Source: Azospirillum brasilense (GTDB taxonomy: Bacteria > Pseudomonadota > Alphaproteobacteria > Azospirillales > Azospirillaceae). Taken from it: a DNA stretch of 63,784 nt. The translations under genes were made by a program, and so were the position numbers. Shown here in pieces: positions 1 to 8,076 of this stretch. The number at the start of each line of letters is the position of its first letter. Position 1 is the stretch's first letter. The notes beneath the pieces were generated by a model. It saw only the letters and a list, made by a program, of their open reading frames with translations, was not told the origin of the DNA and did no database searches. The stretch spans positions 13,482 to 77,265 of the forward strand of contig NZ_QLKQ01000025.1 of assembly GCF_003349955.1 (NCBI RefSeq), given 5' to 3'.

Positions 1-640
1 TCGAAGCCAACGAGGTCGGCACGCCCGTCGCCGTTGACGTCGGCGATTTCGCGGGTTGCGTAGTTCTGGGATTTCCAGTTGCTGTCGTAATCGAAAAAGG
101 TGCTGGCCATCGTCGGGGCCGAAGCAAAGGTTCCGTCTGCCTGAGCGAGAGAGACATAGACACCGTAGTAGCCGAAACCAATGATGTCGGCTCGCCCATC
201 GCCATTCACATCAGCGAGCTTTCGCGGATACGTGTCGTTGTTGGTCCATTGCTGGTTGATGCCGTACTGGCCACGCAGCGCCCAGTAGTAGCTGCCGAAT
301 GTGCCATCGGCTTGCCCCAGCGCAACCAACACCCCTTGCGCTTCGAAGCCAACGAGGTCGGCACGCCCGTCGCCGTTGACGTCGGCGATTTCGCGGGGAC
401 CGATGTTCTGGGACCCCCAGTTGCTGTTGTAGTCGAAGAAGGTGCTGGCCACCTTCGGGATGGCAAAGCTCCCGTCGGCCTGGGCGAGGGCGACGTATAC
501 GCCCTCGCGACCGAAGCCGATGATGTCGGCGCGTCCGTCGCCGTTCACATCCGCGAGCTTCCGCGGATACATGTCGTTGTTGGTCCATCCCTGGTTGGGC
601 CCGTAATGGCCAAGCAGACCCCAGTAGTAGCTACCGAATA
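1..640 (-). repeat. 342-bp tandem coding repeat (FG-GAP units)
   Basis: The stretch starting at base 1 recurs at about base 343, giving a direct repeat period of 342 bp (114 codons) inside the RTX/FG-GAP gene. Long identical blocks, for example around DVNGDGRADLVGFE, show recent duplication or gene conversion. Confidence 0.8.
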
Positions 641-773
641 CACCATCAGATAAGCTTGTACTATTTGAATTATTCCCAATTAATGTATCGTTTCCTGATT
701 CTCCTTGCAAAAGATCTGCTTCAAGTGTGCTCGACAATATATCATTTCCGGCAGTTCCAATGAGTTTCGCCAT
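1..773 (-). CDS. RTX/FG-GAP (VCBS-like) repeat protein, C-terminal part outside window
   Basis: The frame is open from an ATG at 773 to the left edge (257 codons visible). It begins with an RTX-like nonapeptide segment (IGTAGNDIL, then GESGNDTLIG) that in this family binds calcium. It continues into FG-GAP/VCBS-type repeats with the calcium-loop core DVNGDGRAD, seen four times. Two alternating subrepeats, one with GSYYW and WTNND and one with STFFDY and SNW, form a larger unit of 114 residues. A GGAG lies 8 nt before the ATG and supports the start. No N-terminal signal peptide is visible, which together with the RTX motifs suggests type I secretion (inference). Such proteins are usually extracellular, Ca-stabilised beta-propeller or adhesin-like molecules. 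Base composition is less GC-rich than the tra genes, and the upstream region is AT-rich. The substrate or binding partner cannot be told. Confidence 0.85.
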   Translation of the reverse strand, partial: MAKLIGTAGNDILSSTLEADLLQGESGNDTLIGNNSNSTSLSDGVFGSYYWGLLGHYGPNQGWTNNDMYPRKLADVNGDGRADIIGFGREGVYVALAQADGSFAIPKVASTFFDYNSNWGSQNIGPREIADVNGDGRADLVGFEAQGVLVALGQADGTFGSYYWALRGQYGINQQWTNNDTYPRKLADVNGDGRADIIGFGYYGVYVSLAQADGTFASAPTMASTFFDYDSNWKSQNYATREIADVNGDGRADLVGF

Positions 774-811
774 TTATATAACTCCGCATGTGGAATAGAT
801 GCCTCTTTATA

Positions 812-817
812 ATTATA
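812..817 (-). promoter_or_regulatory. Possible -10 box for the RTX/FG-GAP gene
   Basis: On the minus strand TATAAT lies about 38 nt before the ATG at 773, in an AT-rich stretch (about 650-850) unlike the rest of the window. No convincing -35 sequence is seen, so this is weak. Confidence 0.25.
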
Positions 818-944
818 ACGCATAAATTTCTATAAATAATTGATTATATTGTACGCCCGCGTTCAGAAACGTGCGTCAAAGGAGCGCATAGGCAGGAGTG
901 GATTTCTTCAAGAAATGCCGAGATCATGGCATACTGACTCATAG

Positions 945-1238
945 CCCATTTCGAACGATGGACCAGAGCATTGGGTCCAAGCCTCCATCCCGGTTCGGCG
1001 GCAGCTGAGACTGACGCAGGTTGGGAAACTGCACTATCGTCTCCGACAGGAAGTTGTAGTGGTGCGCCACGGCCTGAATGGGGGCATTGCACGAAAGCGC
1101 AAACTGGCCGAGATGCGAGAACGAGGGATGAACGTGAGCTCCGCCGCGCTCTTTTATGCGCCTTTTCGCGACAGTAAGTCGCGCCGGCCCGATTGCCCTG
1201 CCGGGACAGCCACAACGCGGTGGTGCCGATCCGCTTGA
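945..1238 (+). pseudogene. Possible glycosyltransferase N-terminal fragment in an otherwise empty 774-1450 gap
   Basis: The 677-bp gap between the RTX gene and the DUF4365 gene has no convincing intact gene. On the plus strand one frame between stops at 942 and 1236 encodes VVVVRHGLNGGIARKRKLAE followed by MRERGMNV. That resembles the start of group 4 glycosyltransferases (V-x-H-G-x-x-G-G-x-x-R-x-x-x-x-L, then R-G-x-x-V). There is no start codon with a ribosome site, and the frame ends soon after. I read it as a decayed remnant. The match rests on one short motif and may be chance. Confidence 0.25.
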
Positions 1239-1450
1239 TAAACTACAGTTCTCACACTCCGCTACCAGACAAACGGGCGCCGCTCTGTTGGCTGGCGCAG
1301 ACACTTCAGCAAAGGCCATAGACAGCAGTGGCGGCGAACGGATCAAGTTGTCGCTCGTGCGTATGGCTGGGTCCGCCGAATCTTGACCGAGCAACCTCAA
1401 TGGCTGGACTAAGCGATGCTCGCACCCGCGCCATCACCATTCTTAACCAA

Positions 1451-3403
1451 TTAATTGTCCAAAAAGAGGAATGAGAATTCCTGCCGCAGCTTTGCCGTGA
1501 GATGGTGATCGGGGAACTGTCCTATGGCGGTGCGCCATACCTTTGCCGCCCCCGCTATATCACCGCTGTTCCAATACACGCCGCCGAGGTTGAACATAGC
1601 GAGATCATAATTTGGATCAAGCGTCAGCGCCTTGCTGTAAGCGTCGATTGCTGCCGCCGTCCTACCCAATGTCTCGTACGCGACGGCAACCTGAAACCAA
1701 CTTAACGCATCAGCTTGGATGATCTCGGCTTGTTCCAGCAGGATGGGCAGACTTTCTTCGCATCGGTCTAGGAAGTTCAAGGCGGTGCCCAGACAATAGC
1801 CATAATGACCTCCATTGAGTTCGAATGCCTTTCGGAAGCACCGTTCTGCCTCCACCCAATCGCTATCGTTCTGAGCCCAGTGCCCCAGGCGATCCCATAA
1901 AAAGGCAGCATCATCGCTATCGAAATGGTCAATGTGCTGTTCAAACTCTGCCCGGAATTCACCGTAGGCCTTCTCGATATCCAGTCCATGTTGGCGAGCA
2001 TAGAACGCCACCAGCATCAGCTCCCGCCTTGCCACCACGGCATCAGGATGCGCATTGACGAAACGCCTCCAGAAAAAAAGCGCTTGGCGCGCGTTATCTG
2101 GTGTCGTCCGACCGAAGATCCCGACTTGTCGGGCGCACCAAGGCCAGATCCATACTTCACTGTCGGCACGATTTAACAGCGCATTTACTTCGCGAAATGC
2201 CGCGCGCCCTTCATTCAGGTTAAACAGGACGTTCACCTTCCATCCGGCCACAGCGGAGCTCCGCCCAAGCTGGCTCTCGGCGAAGATAGCGCGGTCGAAA
2301 TGTTCCAACGCATCTTCATAGCGACCCACGCGGACAAAGTAGTTTCCAAGCGCGTTGTGAGCTTCCGGCAAGTCGGGATTCAGACGGAGCGCTTCGCGGT
2401 ATTTTACGACGGCCGCTTCCGAGTCACCAAGCCGCTCGATGCTACTACCCAAATTCTTCAACGCTTGCGCAGCTATTCCCGGCTCCGCCATCAAAGCCTC
2501 ATCGACCAGCGCCTCCTCGTAGGCCGCTTTCGCAGCCTTCTCGTCACCAAGCGCGGAGAGCGCGTTGCCGATCGTGTAATGCAGACTTCCAGGTTGATAG
2601 AGACCTCCCTGGAGCTTCGATCGAAAGTAGGTAATTGCTTGCTCGATACGCGCCAGCGACTGGCTACGCCCGTCCATGCCGAGGTTGATCTCCGCCATGT
2701 AGCATGGCCCCATCGTGTCATCATCTGTGCCTAGGACTGCCGTGAACCTATCGAAGGCGGCACTGATGACATCATCCATTCCACTCTCGTAGAGGTGCCG
2801 TAACAGGTCAACCGCTGCCTTCCGATCCGACGGAACGTGGACTTCCAGGACCGACCGCCTGAGCATCCTCGGCACTTCAGATGCATCCGTCATAATCTGC
2901 TTCGCGCGACGATCACGCGCGAATGTCGCTCCGGATCGGACGAGTGCTGCCAGAGACCTGAGTCTCTCGACAGTTAGCTCCTCGCGGAATGATACTGTCA
3001 GCGTCTGCTGCGCCGTCCAATTTCTATCGCCGTGATCATATTGGCGCAAAACTTCGTCGACCGAACAAGCGCGTAAGGAATGCGTTGGCAAATGGTAGCA
3101 AACGTAGAAGCTGTAAGGCTGCATGAGCAAGTAGTTCAGGTTTGTTCGGCTCACCTCGACACTCACCGAACCGTCCGCATTCAATGCACGCTCGGTGCCT
3201 TTGAGCTGGACATGAACCCTAGTGTTCGTTACACGCTCCTCATTGACCACTTCGATCTGACAATCCGTTCCATAATCCTTTCGGTCGATGCTCTGAAGAA
3301 TGAAAGCTTTGCTTTCGAGCAAGCGCTTCTGAAATGCTGCCGAGGCCTCCTCCTCAACGACATGGTTACGGTTGCGCTTAGGCAGGTCGTCAAAGTAGGT
3401 CAT
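1451..3403 (-). CDS. DUF4365 nuclease-like domain fused to TPR repeats
   Basis: 650 aa. The N-terminal ~150 residues match DUF4365, a PD-(D/E)xK-like fold: RKDYGTDCQIE followed by VHVQLKGTE gives the putative catalytic set D47, E51, Q66 and K68. The rest is alpha-helical tetratricopeptide repeats; two clear ones are NPDLPEAHNALGNYFVRVGR and DPNYDLAMFNLGGVYWNSGD. The longer frame opens with GTG at 3436, but GGGAG 7 nt before the ATG at 3403 favours the shorter form (MTYFDDLPKR). DUF4365 domains are common in defence and mobile-element cargo, so a role as a nucleic-acid-targeting conflict protein with TPR partner binding is plausible but inferred. The gene is markedly less GC-rich than the transfer genes, which suggests separate acquisition. 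Confidence 0.8.
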   Translation of the reverse strand: MTYFDDLPKRNRNHVVEEEASAAFQKRLLESKAFILQSIDRKDYGTDCQIEVVNEERVTNTRVHVQLKGTERALNADGSVSVEVSRTNLNYLLMQPYSFYVCYHLPTHSLRACSVDEVLRQYDHGDRNWTAQQTLTVSFREELTVERLRSLAALVRSGATFARDRRAKQIMTDASEVPRMLRRSVLEVHVPSDRKAAVDLLRHLYESGMDDVISAAFDRFTAVLGTDDDTMGPCYMAEINLGMDGRSQSLARIEQAITYFRSKLQGGLYQPGSLHYTIGNALSALGDEKAAKAAYEEALVDEALMAEPGIAAQALKNLGSSIERLGDSEAAVVKYREALRLNPDLPEAHNALGNYFVRVGRYEDALEHFDRAIFAESQLGRSSAVAGWKVNVLFNLNEGRAAFREVNALLNRADSEVWIWPWCARQVGIFGRTTPDNARQALFFWRRFVNAHPDAVVARRELMLVAFYARQHGLDIEKAYGEFRAEFEQHIDHFDSDDAAFLWDRLGHWAQNDSDWVEAERCFRKAFELNGGHYGYCLGTALNFLDRCEESLPILLEQAEIIQADALSWFQVAVAYETLGRTAAAIDAYSKALTLDPNYDLAMFNLGGVYWNSGDIAGAAKVWRTAIGQFPDHHLTAKLRQEFSFLFLDN

Positions 3404-3516
3404 ATCATTACTCCCTGCGCTGTCATCGACAACCACGCGCGCCCCTTTATTATTCAGTTACACCGCGATCCGATGCACTAGCCGCCCTTTCACGAGTTGT
3501 TTCGGGGGCGCTGAGC

Positions 3517-3598
3517 TAAAGCCGAACCAGCAGAGCTTCTCGCATCAGCGCTAGCATTCGGGTCTCTGAGAGTGCGCCCTGCTGCTGATCCGGCTTTA
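3517..3598. repeat. Imperfect ~80-bp inverted repeat between two genes
   Basis: TAAAGCCG (3517-3524) pairs with CGGCTTTA (3591-3598), and CAGCAG (3528-3533) pairs with CTGCTG (3579-3584). The repeat lies between the DUF4365 gene and the small peptide ORF. It could be a terminator-like fold, a recombination site or an element end. There is no T-tract. Confidence 0.4.
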
Positions 3599-3633
3599 TC
3601 ACCAGTTACACCACGCACAGTATCTCTGTTCGA

Positions 3634-3711
3634 TTATTTTCCGGAAAGCAAGCCTTCCAGAACCCCAACCGCTACAGCACCAAGAATTGATGACAAGAAC
3701 TTACCCATCAT
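3634..3711 (-). CDS. 25-aa hydrophobic/amphipathic peptide downstream of the recombinase
   Basis: A tiny ORF begins 8 nt after the recombinase stop. It has an AAGGAG box 3 nt before a first ATG and 6 nt before a second, giving 25 or 24 residues. The sequence begins MMGKFLSSILGAVAVG and ends with LLSGK. It has one charged residue near each end and a glycine-spaced hydrophobic centre, as in membrane-active or phenol-soluble-modulin-like peptides and some type I toxins. I know no family for it. The good ribosome site and tight spacing argue that it is translated with the recombinase; the function is unknown. Confidence 0.45.
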   Translation of the reverse strand: MMGKFLSSILGAVAVGVLEGLLSGK

Positions 3712-3719
3712 ATGCTCCT

Positions 3720-4292
3720 TCACAATCTATTAGCTTCGCGTGGTCCAAGCTCGCGATAGAGCGTGCGCCGCGATACCCGAAACTCTTTCACGATGTGGTC
3801 CACCGGCACTGTGGGGTCGGCCCACAGCACCCGTACCAGCTTCAGCTTTTCGGCGGTCAGCGCCGACTTGCGACCGGGCTTGGCGCCCCGCGCCCGTGCT
3901 GCCGCCAACCCGGCCATAGTCCGCTCGCGGATGAGTCCACGCTCGAATTCCGCGATCGCGCCGAACAGGTGGAACAGCAACCGGCCAGTCGGCGTGGTGG
4001 TGTCGAGCGTCTCATGCAGGCTGCGCAGGCCGGCGCCGGACGCCTCGATCCGCCGCACTAAGTCGAGCAGGTCGTGCAGCGACCGGCCGAGACGGTCGAG
4101 GCGGTAGACCACGACGACGTCGCCGGGCCGGAGGGACCGCATCAGCTCGTCCAGACCCGGCCGCTCCGCCTTCGCGCCGCTGATTTTGTCGGTGTAGATG
4201 CGCTCCGGGTCCACGCCGGCCCCGGTCAGCGCCGCAAGCTGAGCGTCCAGAACCTGATCAGCAGTAGACACCCTGGCGTAGCCGAGCTGCAC
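3720..4292 (-). CDS. Serine recombinase, Tn3 resolvase/DNA invertase type
   Basis: 190 aa. A small serine recombinase that cuts and rejoins DNA at a short crossover site through a 5'-phosphoserine. The N-terminal catalytic domain shows YARVSTADQ with the nucleophile Ser, then DKISGAKAERPGLDEL and VYRLDRLGRS (catalytic arginines). The long E helix contains FERGLIRERT. The C-terminal Hin-like helix-turn-helix (VDHIVKEFRVSRRTLYRE) binds DNA. The full frame opens with GTG at 4322, but AGGAG 5 nt before GTG at 4292 (MQLGYARVS) marks the true start and leaves the inverted-repeat site in the leader. Length is normal for the family. It is probably the resolvase or invertase of the mobile end of the window. 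Composition is somewhat richer in GC than the DUF4365 gene beside it. Confidence 0.92.
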   Translation of the reverse strand: MQLGYARVSTADQVLDAQLAALTGAGVDPERIYTDKISGAKAERPGLDELMRSLRPGDVVVVYRLDRLGRSLHDLLDLVRRIEASGAGLRSLHETLDTTTPTGRLLFHLFGAIAEFERGLIRERTMAGLAAARARGAKPGRKSALTAEKLKLVRVLWADPTVPVDHIVKEFRVSRRTLYRELGPREANRL

Positions 4293-4302
4293 GTCGTCTC
4301 CT

Positions 4303-4364
4303 GTGCCAAAATCCGTCACCATCCTAACATGGTGGCACGCTTGTTATGGCACTGATTTTGGCAC
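4303..4364. promoter_or_regulatory. Inverted-repeat site upstream of the recombinase (res-like site/operator)
   Basis: GTGCCAAAATC (4303-4313) and GATTTTGGCAC (4354-4364) are perfect 11-bp inverted arms 40 bp apart. Inside them is a smaller inverted repeat, CACCAT (4317-4322) and ATGGTG (4329-4334). It lies just before the recombinase ribosome site. Resolvases bind paired half-sites in such places for recombination and autoregulation. The assignment is inferred from position and symmetry. Confidence 0.55.
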
Positions 4365-4567
4365 GCGACACTCCGCCACGTCTACGCTTGGCCCCGGGCG
4401 CTTAGGACCGCGTGCCAGAACCGTCCGATTGCGGCACAGCATCGCCAAGGGACTCTGGGGGACAGGCGACCTCGCGCGTGTACTGTTCACGCTCCCTCGC
4501 CCGCAAGTCTCCGGGAACAGGCCATTGTGCGCCCCGTGGGGGGCGCGGAGCCCCAGGAGAGGGACGC

Positions 4568-4696
4568 ATGCACGTTGTCGAAGCCCTTACCCGCTTGGTC
4601 GTGGCGCTCACCGCCCTAATAGCCGCCACCGCGGCCCTCGTCGGAACAGCGGATGCGCTGCTTCAGCGGTTCCAGTCCATCGGGATCTTCGGCTGA
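4568..4696 (+). CDS. 42-aa single-span membrane peptide
   Basis: ATG at 4568 is preceded by AGGAGAGG at good spacing. The product starts MHVVEALTRLVVALTALIAA. It has one hydrophobic helix over roughly residues 9-30 and a short polar tail ending SIGIFG. No family is recognised. It is followed at once by a strong hairpin that could terminate it. A single-span inner-membrane peptide is the most that can be said. Confidence 0.5.
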   Translation: MHVVEALTRLVVALTALIAATAALVGTADALLQRFQSIGIFG

Positions 4697-4703
4697 GGGC
4701 TGG

Positions 4704-4726
4704 CCGGGGAGGGGAACCCTCCCCGG
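4704..4726. terminator. Hairpin between convergent small genes
   Basis: CCGGGGAGGG and CCCTCCCCGG form a perfect 10-bp stem with a GAA loop, 8 bases after the stop of the 42-aa ORF and just past the stop of the convergent minus-strand ORF. There is no T-run, so intrinsic termination is likely but weak. Confidence 0.5.
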
Positions 4727-4751
4727 CGGCCGCCGCGACAGTGAAAGGCTC

Positions 4752-4958
4752 CTATTCGAGACTGGCCGCAATTTCACCGGCAGGCACCCACCGGCCCGCT
4801 GGAGCGTTCCTTTCATCGACCCACCGCTGGGCCGCCTCCCGATCACCCGGCAGCGACCGCCATGTGATCGAGCGGCGCCCGTCAGGATGCTCGTAATACT
4901 CCACCCAGAGGCTGCCTTCGCATATACGCACCGTGCTGCCGGGAAGCGGTTCAGCCAT
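4752..4958 (-). CDS. Small hypothetical protein (68 aa)
   Basis: The product begins MAEPLPGSTVRICEGSLWVE and contains YYEHPDGRRSITWRSLPGD and a tryptophan-rich C-terminal half (RWVDERNAPAGRWVPAGE). The longer upstream frame is Gly/Arg-rich and lacks a ribosome site, whereas GGGAG and GAGG lie just before the ATG at 4958. It is a compact soluble protein with no family I recognise. It converges on the 42-aa membrane ORF. Confidence 0.5.
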   Translation of the reverse strand: MAEPLPGSTVRICEGSLWVEYYEHPDGRRSITWRSLPGDREAAQRWVDERNAPAGRWVPAGEIAASLE

Positions 4959-5214
4959 CCTCAATCTCCCTTGTTTCCGCGACTGCACGGCGCCGAACCC
5001 GAGCGGTTCCGGCACTGGCCGCCTAAGTGACCCCAAGAGGCTCCAGCCGCTACCGCCTCCACCACGCGCCAACGACCGTTAAAGCTTGCCTCTCCAGCCC
5101 CTACCGCTCCCAAACGGTGAGGCCTGACGCCCCTCCACCAGCTTAAAATTCCCGCCGATAAAAGCTGTTCGCGGGTGCTCGAACCCCGCACCGCCGTACC
5201 TGCATGCTCAAAGC

Positions 5215-5847
5215 ATGAACTCATGGTGCTGGCCGAACAGGAAGAACAGAGCCGGTGAGCGGCGGGCAGCGCGCCCGCGCGTGACGGGGCTGCTTGCCGC
5301 CGTTCTCGCCGCAACGGTGTCGTCCGTCACGGAAACGCAAGCCCGCTCCCCGTCCGGCTCCTGCGAAGAGGCGATCGAACGGGTGGAGCGCCTCGTCGGC
5401 ATTCCGTCCGGGCTGCTGCTGGCGGTCGGGCGCGTCGAGTCCGGCCTCAGCACCGGCGGCGAACCGCGCGTGTGGGCCTGGACCATCAACGCCGCGGGGC
5501 GTCCCATGCGCTTCGGCAGCCGGCGCATGGCCGTCCAGACGGTGCGCCGGCTGCTCGCCAGCGGCGTCCGCAGCATCGATGTCGGCTGCGTCCAGATCAA
5601 CCTGAAGCATCACCCGGACGCCTTCGCCACGCTCGACGACGCCTTCGACCCCGATCTCAACGCCGCCTATGGAGCGCGCTTCCTGCTCTCCCTCTACGCG
5701 TCGACCGGAAGCTGGGACGAGGCGATCGGCCGCTACCACGCCGGAAGCGCCGGTCCCGAGCACCGCAAACGGGGCTACGCCTGCTCCGTCTACAAGCATT
5801 TCGTCCGCGTGCGCCGGGATGCCGCCCCGCACGCCCCTGGTTGCTGA
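5215..5847 (+). CDS. Lytic transglycosylase, conjugation-type (VirB1/TrbN-like)
   Basis: 210 aa. A secreted muramidase-like enzyme that cleaves the MurNAc-GlcNAc bond, probably opening peptidoglycan for the transfer apparatus. A basic N-terminus (residues 1-23) and a hydrophobic stretch (about 24-36, TGLLAAVLAATVSS) form a signal peptide. The SLT fold follows: IPSGLLLAVGRVESGL with catalytic Glu75, then a DVGCVQINLKHH segment and YHAGS. A GTG at 5281 would shorten the leader, but it has no better ribosome site. The topoisomerase gene follows after 13 nt, so the two are probably co-transcribed. Context with topoisomerase, coupling protein and relaxase supports a conjugative role. No gene is visible in the 256 bp before it. 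Confidence 0.88.
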   Translation: MNSWCWPNRKNRAGERRAARPRVTGLLAAVLAATVSSVTETQARSPSGSCEEAIERVERLVGIPSGLLLAVGRVESGLSTGGEPRVWAWTINAAGRPMRFGSRRMAVQTVRRLLASGVRSIDVGCVQINLKHHPDAFATLDDAFDPDLNAAYGARFLLSLYASTGSWDEAIGRYHAGSAGPEHRKRGYACSVYKHFVRVRRDAAPHAPGC

Positions 5848-5860
5848 AGAAGGACCCGTG

Positions 5861-8071
5861 ATGGCCGCTCCCCAATTCGATGTCGGAATCCTCGCCGAGA
5901 AGAAGATCCAGGCCGAGCAGTACGCCGCCGCCCTGGGCGGGGGAGCGATGCGCGACGGCTACATCGAGGTCGCCAGGAGCCCGCTCGGGCGGGCGGTGAT
6001 CATCTGGGGCTGGGGGCATGTCGACCGTCTGGAGGAACCCCGCGACGAAGGCGAGGAGTTCCGCGACTGGCGCTCCAAGGTCTGGCCGCACATCAACGCG
6101 CGGCCGCGCGTGCTGCCCTCCGACGATCCCAAGTGCAAGCGCCAGATCGCCGCCGCGAAGAAGCTGCTGCCGCAGTGCGCCATGGTGATCGGCGCCAGCG
6201 ATCCGGACCGCGAGGGCGAGACGATCTGGCGCCATTTTCTCGAGCTGACCGGCGCCCGACCGCGCGCCGTGAAGAGGATGATCTGCGCGGAATCCAATCC
6301 GGGACCGCAGCGCGCCGCCTTCCTCGCCCTCAAGCACCCCGACCAGTATTACGGCCGTTTCGTCGCCGGCCGGGCCCGGTCGGTCATCGACCTGTGGGAG
6401 GGCACCAACCACACCGTCGCCTGTTCGGTCTTCCTGCGCCCGGGCGATCTCGGCAAGGGCTACTGGCCGATGGGCCGGGTCAAGGGAGCGGTGCTGGGTA
6501 TCCTGCACCGCCGGCACGTCGAGATCCGCGACTTCCGCGAGGTCGCCTACTTCGAGATCCTCGCCGAGGTCCGGGTGCGGGCGGGCACCGTCACGTTGCG
6601 CCACGCCCCGTCCGCCGAGGAGCGCCTGACCGACCGCGCGGCCGCCCTGGCCCTCGCCGAGGCGGTCCGGGGCATCGCCGAACCGCTGACCGTGGAGCAG
6701 AAGCCGGTCGAGACCGCGCCGCCCAAGCTGTTCTCCAAGACCAGCTTTCTGACCAGGGCCGGCGCGCTGTGGGGGTGGTCGGGCGACAAGTCCGCCGAGA
6801 TCCTGCAGGGGCTCTACCAGGACAAGGGCCTGATCACCTACCCGCGCGCCGAGCTGACGGTGGTCGCCTCCTCCGACGTGGAGAAGGCGCCACGGATCAT
6901 GGAGCAGCTGCGCGGCCTCGGCGAACCGTTCCGCTCGGCGATCGACCGCCTGGACGGCCGCCTCACGGTGCGGCGCTCCGTGGTCAACGACCGGGAGGTG
7001 GCGGAGGCCAGCCACACCGCCATCATCCCCACCGACGTTCCGGCCGACGGCCTGCGCCTGACGGAGGACGAGGCGAAGGCCTACCGGCTGATCGCACAGT
7101 GCTACGTGGCGGCCTTCATGCCCTCGGCGCAGGGTCTGCGCACGACGGTCAGCATGGTTCCGCGGTCCGGCCCCTGCCGGGACCGCCTGTTCCGGGCCGC
7201 CGGCACCGTCGAGACGGAGCCGGGCTGGCGCGTGCTGTTCGGAGCCGACGACGGCGAGGCGGAGGAGGGCGGCGAGACCGACCGCCTGACGCCGGTGGCC
7301 GACGGCGAGACCGGTACCGTGTCGGCCGCCCGGCTTGAGGACAAGCGGACCCGGCCGCCCGTCCCCTACACCGAGACCAGCATCCTGGAGGCGATGCTGG
7401 AGGTGCATCGCCTCGTCCCGCCCGACAAGGAGCATCTGCGCGAGATCCTGAAGAGCTCCAAAGGCGTCGGCACCCCGGCGACGCGCGAGACGGTGATCAA
7501 GGAGCTGATCGCGTCCCAGCTGGTCGAGCGTGGCCGGGCCCGCGGCAAGGGAACGCCGCCCATCGACCTCTCCGGCCAGGGCATCATGCTCGTGGAGGCC
7601 CTCTTGCCCATCGTCCCCGAGCTGGTGCAGCCCGAGACGACGGCGCTTCTCGAGATGGATCTCGACCGCATCGAGCGGGCGCGCGACTCGCGCGGCGCCG
7701 ACCGGCTGGCCGAACAGGTGCTGGAGGACGCCCGCGAGCGCATCCTGCGCCAGTTCGAGGCGATCCGCGCCAACGGCCGTCCACCCGAACCATCGGGGTC
7801 CCGTCCCGCCGCGCCCGGTCAGCGGGCGTTCGTCGCCGCCATCGCGGAGCGTCTCGGCCTAACGCTGTCCCCGGAGCGGCTCGCAGCGATGAGCGCGGGC
7901 GAGGCCTCCGCCTTCATCGACGAGCACAAGACGCGCTTCGAGGAATGCGCCGGCCGGGGTGGGAACGGGCGTTCGCGCTCGTCCCGCAGCACGGGGCCGG
8001 CTCGCGGCGGGCAGCGGCGGGACGAACCGTCCGTCGGGCGGCGGCGGTCCTCCGGGACCCGCCAGCCGTGA
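5861..8071 (+). CDS. Type IA DNA topoisomerase (topoisomerase III-like, TraE-like)
   Basis: 736 aa. It relaxes or decatenates DNA by single-strand passage, using a tyrosine-phosphate intermediate and Mg2+. The Toprim acidic motif DPDREGE is at residues 114-120 and the active-site motif LITYPRAEL carries Tyr327. A GVGTPATRE motif follows, as in topA/topB enzymes. The C-terminal ~60 residues are Arg/Ser/Gly-rich and probably bind DNA; zinc-ribbon cysteines are absent. The open frame runs 192 nt further upstream, but GAAGAAGG 6-7 nt before ATG 5861 decides the start. Plasmid-encoded topoisomerases of this class (for example TraE of RP4) sit in transfer regions, as here, just after the transglycosylase. 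It converges with a minus-strand ORF, stops 5 bp apart. Confidence 0.93.
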   Translation: MAAPQFDVGILAEKKIQAEQYAAALGGGAMRDGYIEVARSPLGRAVIIWGWGHVDRLEEPRDEGEEFRDWRSKVWPHINARPRVLPSDDPKCKRQIAAAKKLLPQCAMVIGASDPDREGETIWRHFLELTGARPRAVKRMICAESNPGPQRAAFLALKHPDQYYGRFVAGRARSVIDLWEGTNHTVACSVFLRPGDLGKGYWPMGRVKGAVLGILHRRHVEIRDFREVAYFEILAEVRVRAGTVTLRHAPSAEERLTDRAAALALAEAVRGIAEPLTVEQKPVETAPPKLFSKTSFLTRAGALWGWSGDKSAEILQGLYQDKGLITYPRAELTVVASSDVEKAPRIMEQLRGLGEPFRSAIDRLDGRLTVRRSVVNDREVAEASHTAIIPTDVPADGLRLTEDEAKAYRLIAQCYVAAFMPSAQGLRTTVSMVPRSGPCRDRLFRAAGTVETEPGWRVLFGADDGEAEEGGETDRLTPVADGETGTVSAARLEDKRTRPPVPYTETSILEAMLEVHRLVPPDKEHLREILKSSKGVGTPATRETVIKELIASQLVERGRARGKGTPPIDLSGQGIMLVEALLPIVPELVQPETTALLEMDLDRIERARDSRGADRLAEQVLEDARERILRQFEAIRANGRPPEPSGSRPAAPGQRAFVAAIAERLGLTLSPERLAAMSAGEASAFIDEHKTRFEECAGRGGNGRSRSSRSTGPARGGQRRDEPSVGRRRSSGTRQP

Positions 8072-8076
8072 GCGCT

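Noticed and set aside
939..1400. A 153-codon minus-strand frame in the left gap
   Set aside because: No family, no ribosome site and unlikely composition; the opposite strand gives a better, though weak, match to a glycosyltransferase fragment.
5657..7435. A 592-codon minus-strand frame opposite the topoisomerase
   Set aside because: Shadow of a confident gene with the same low-complexity character.
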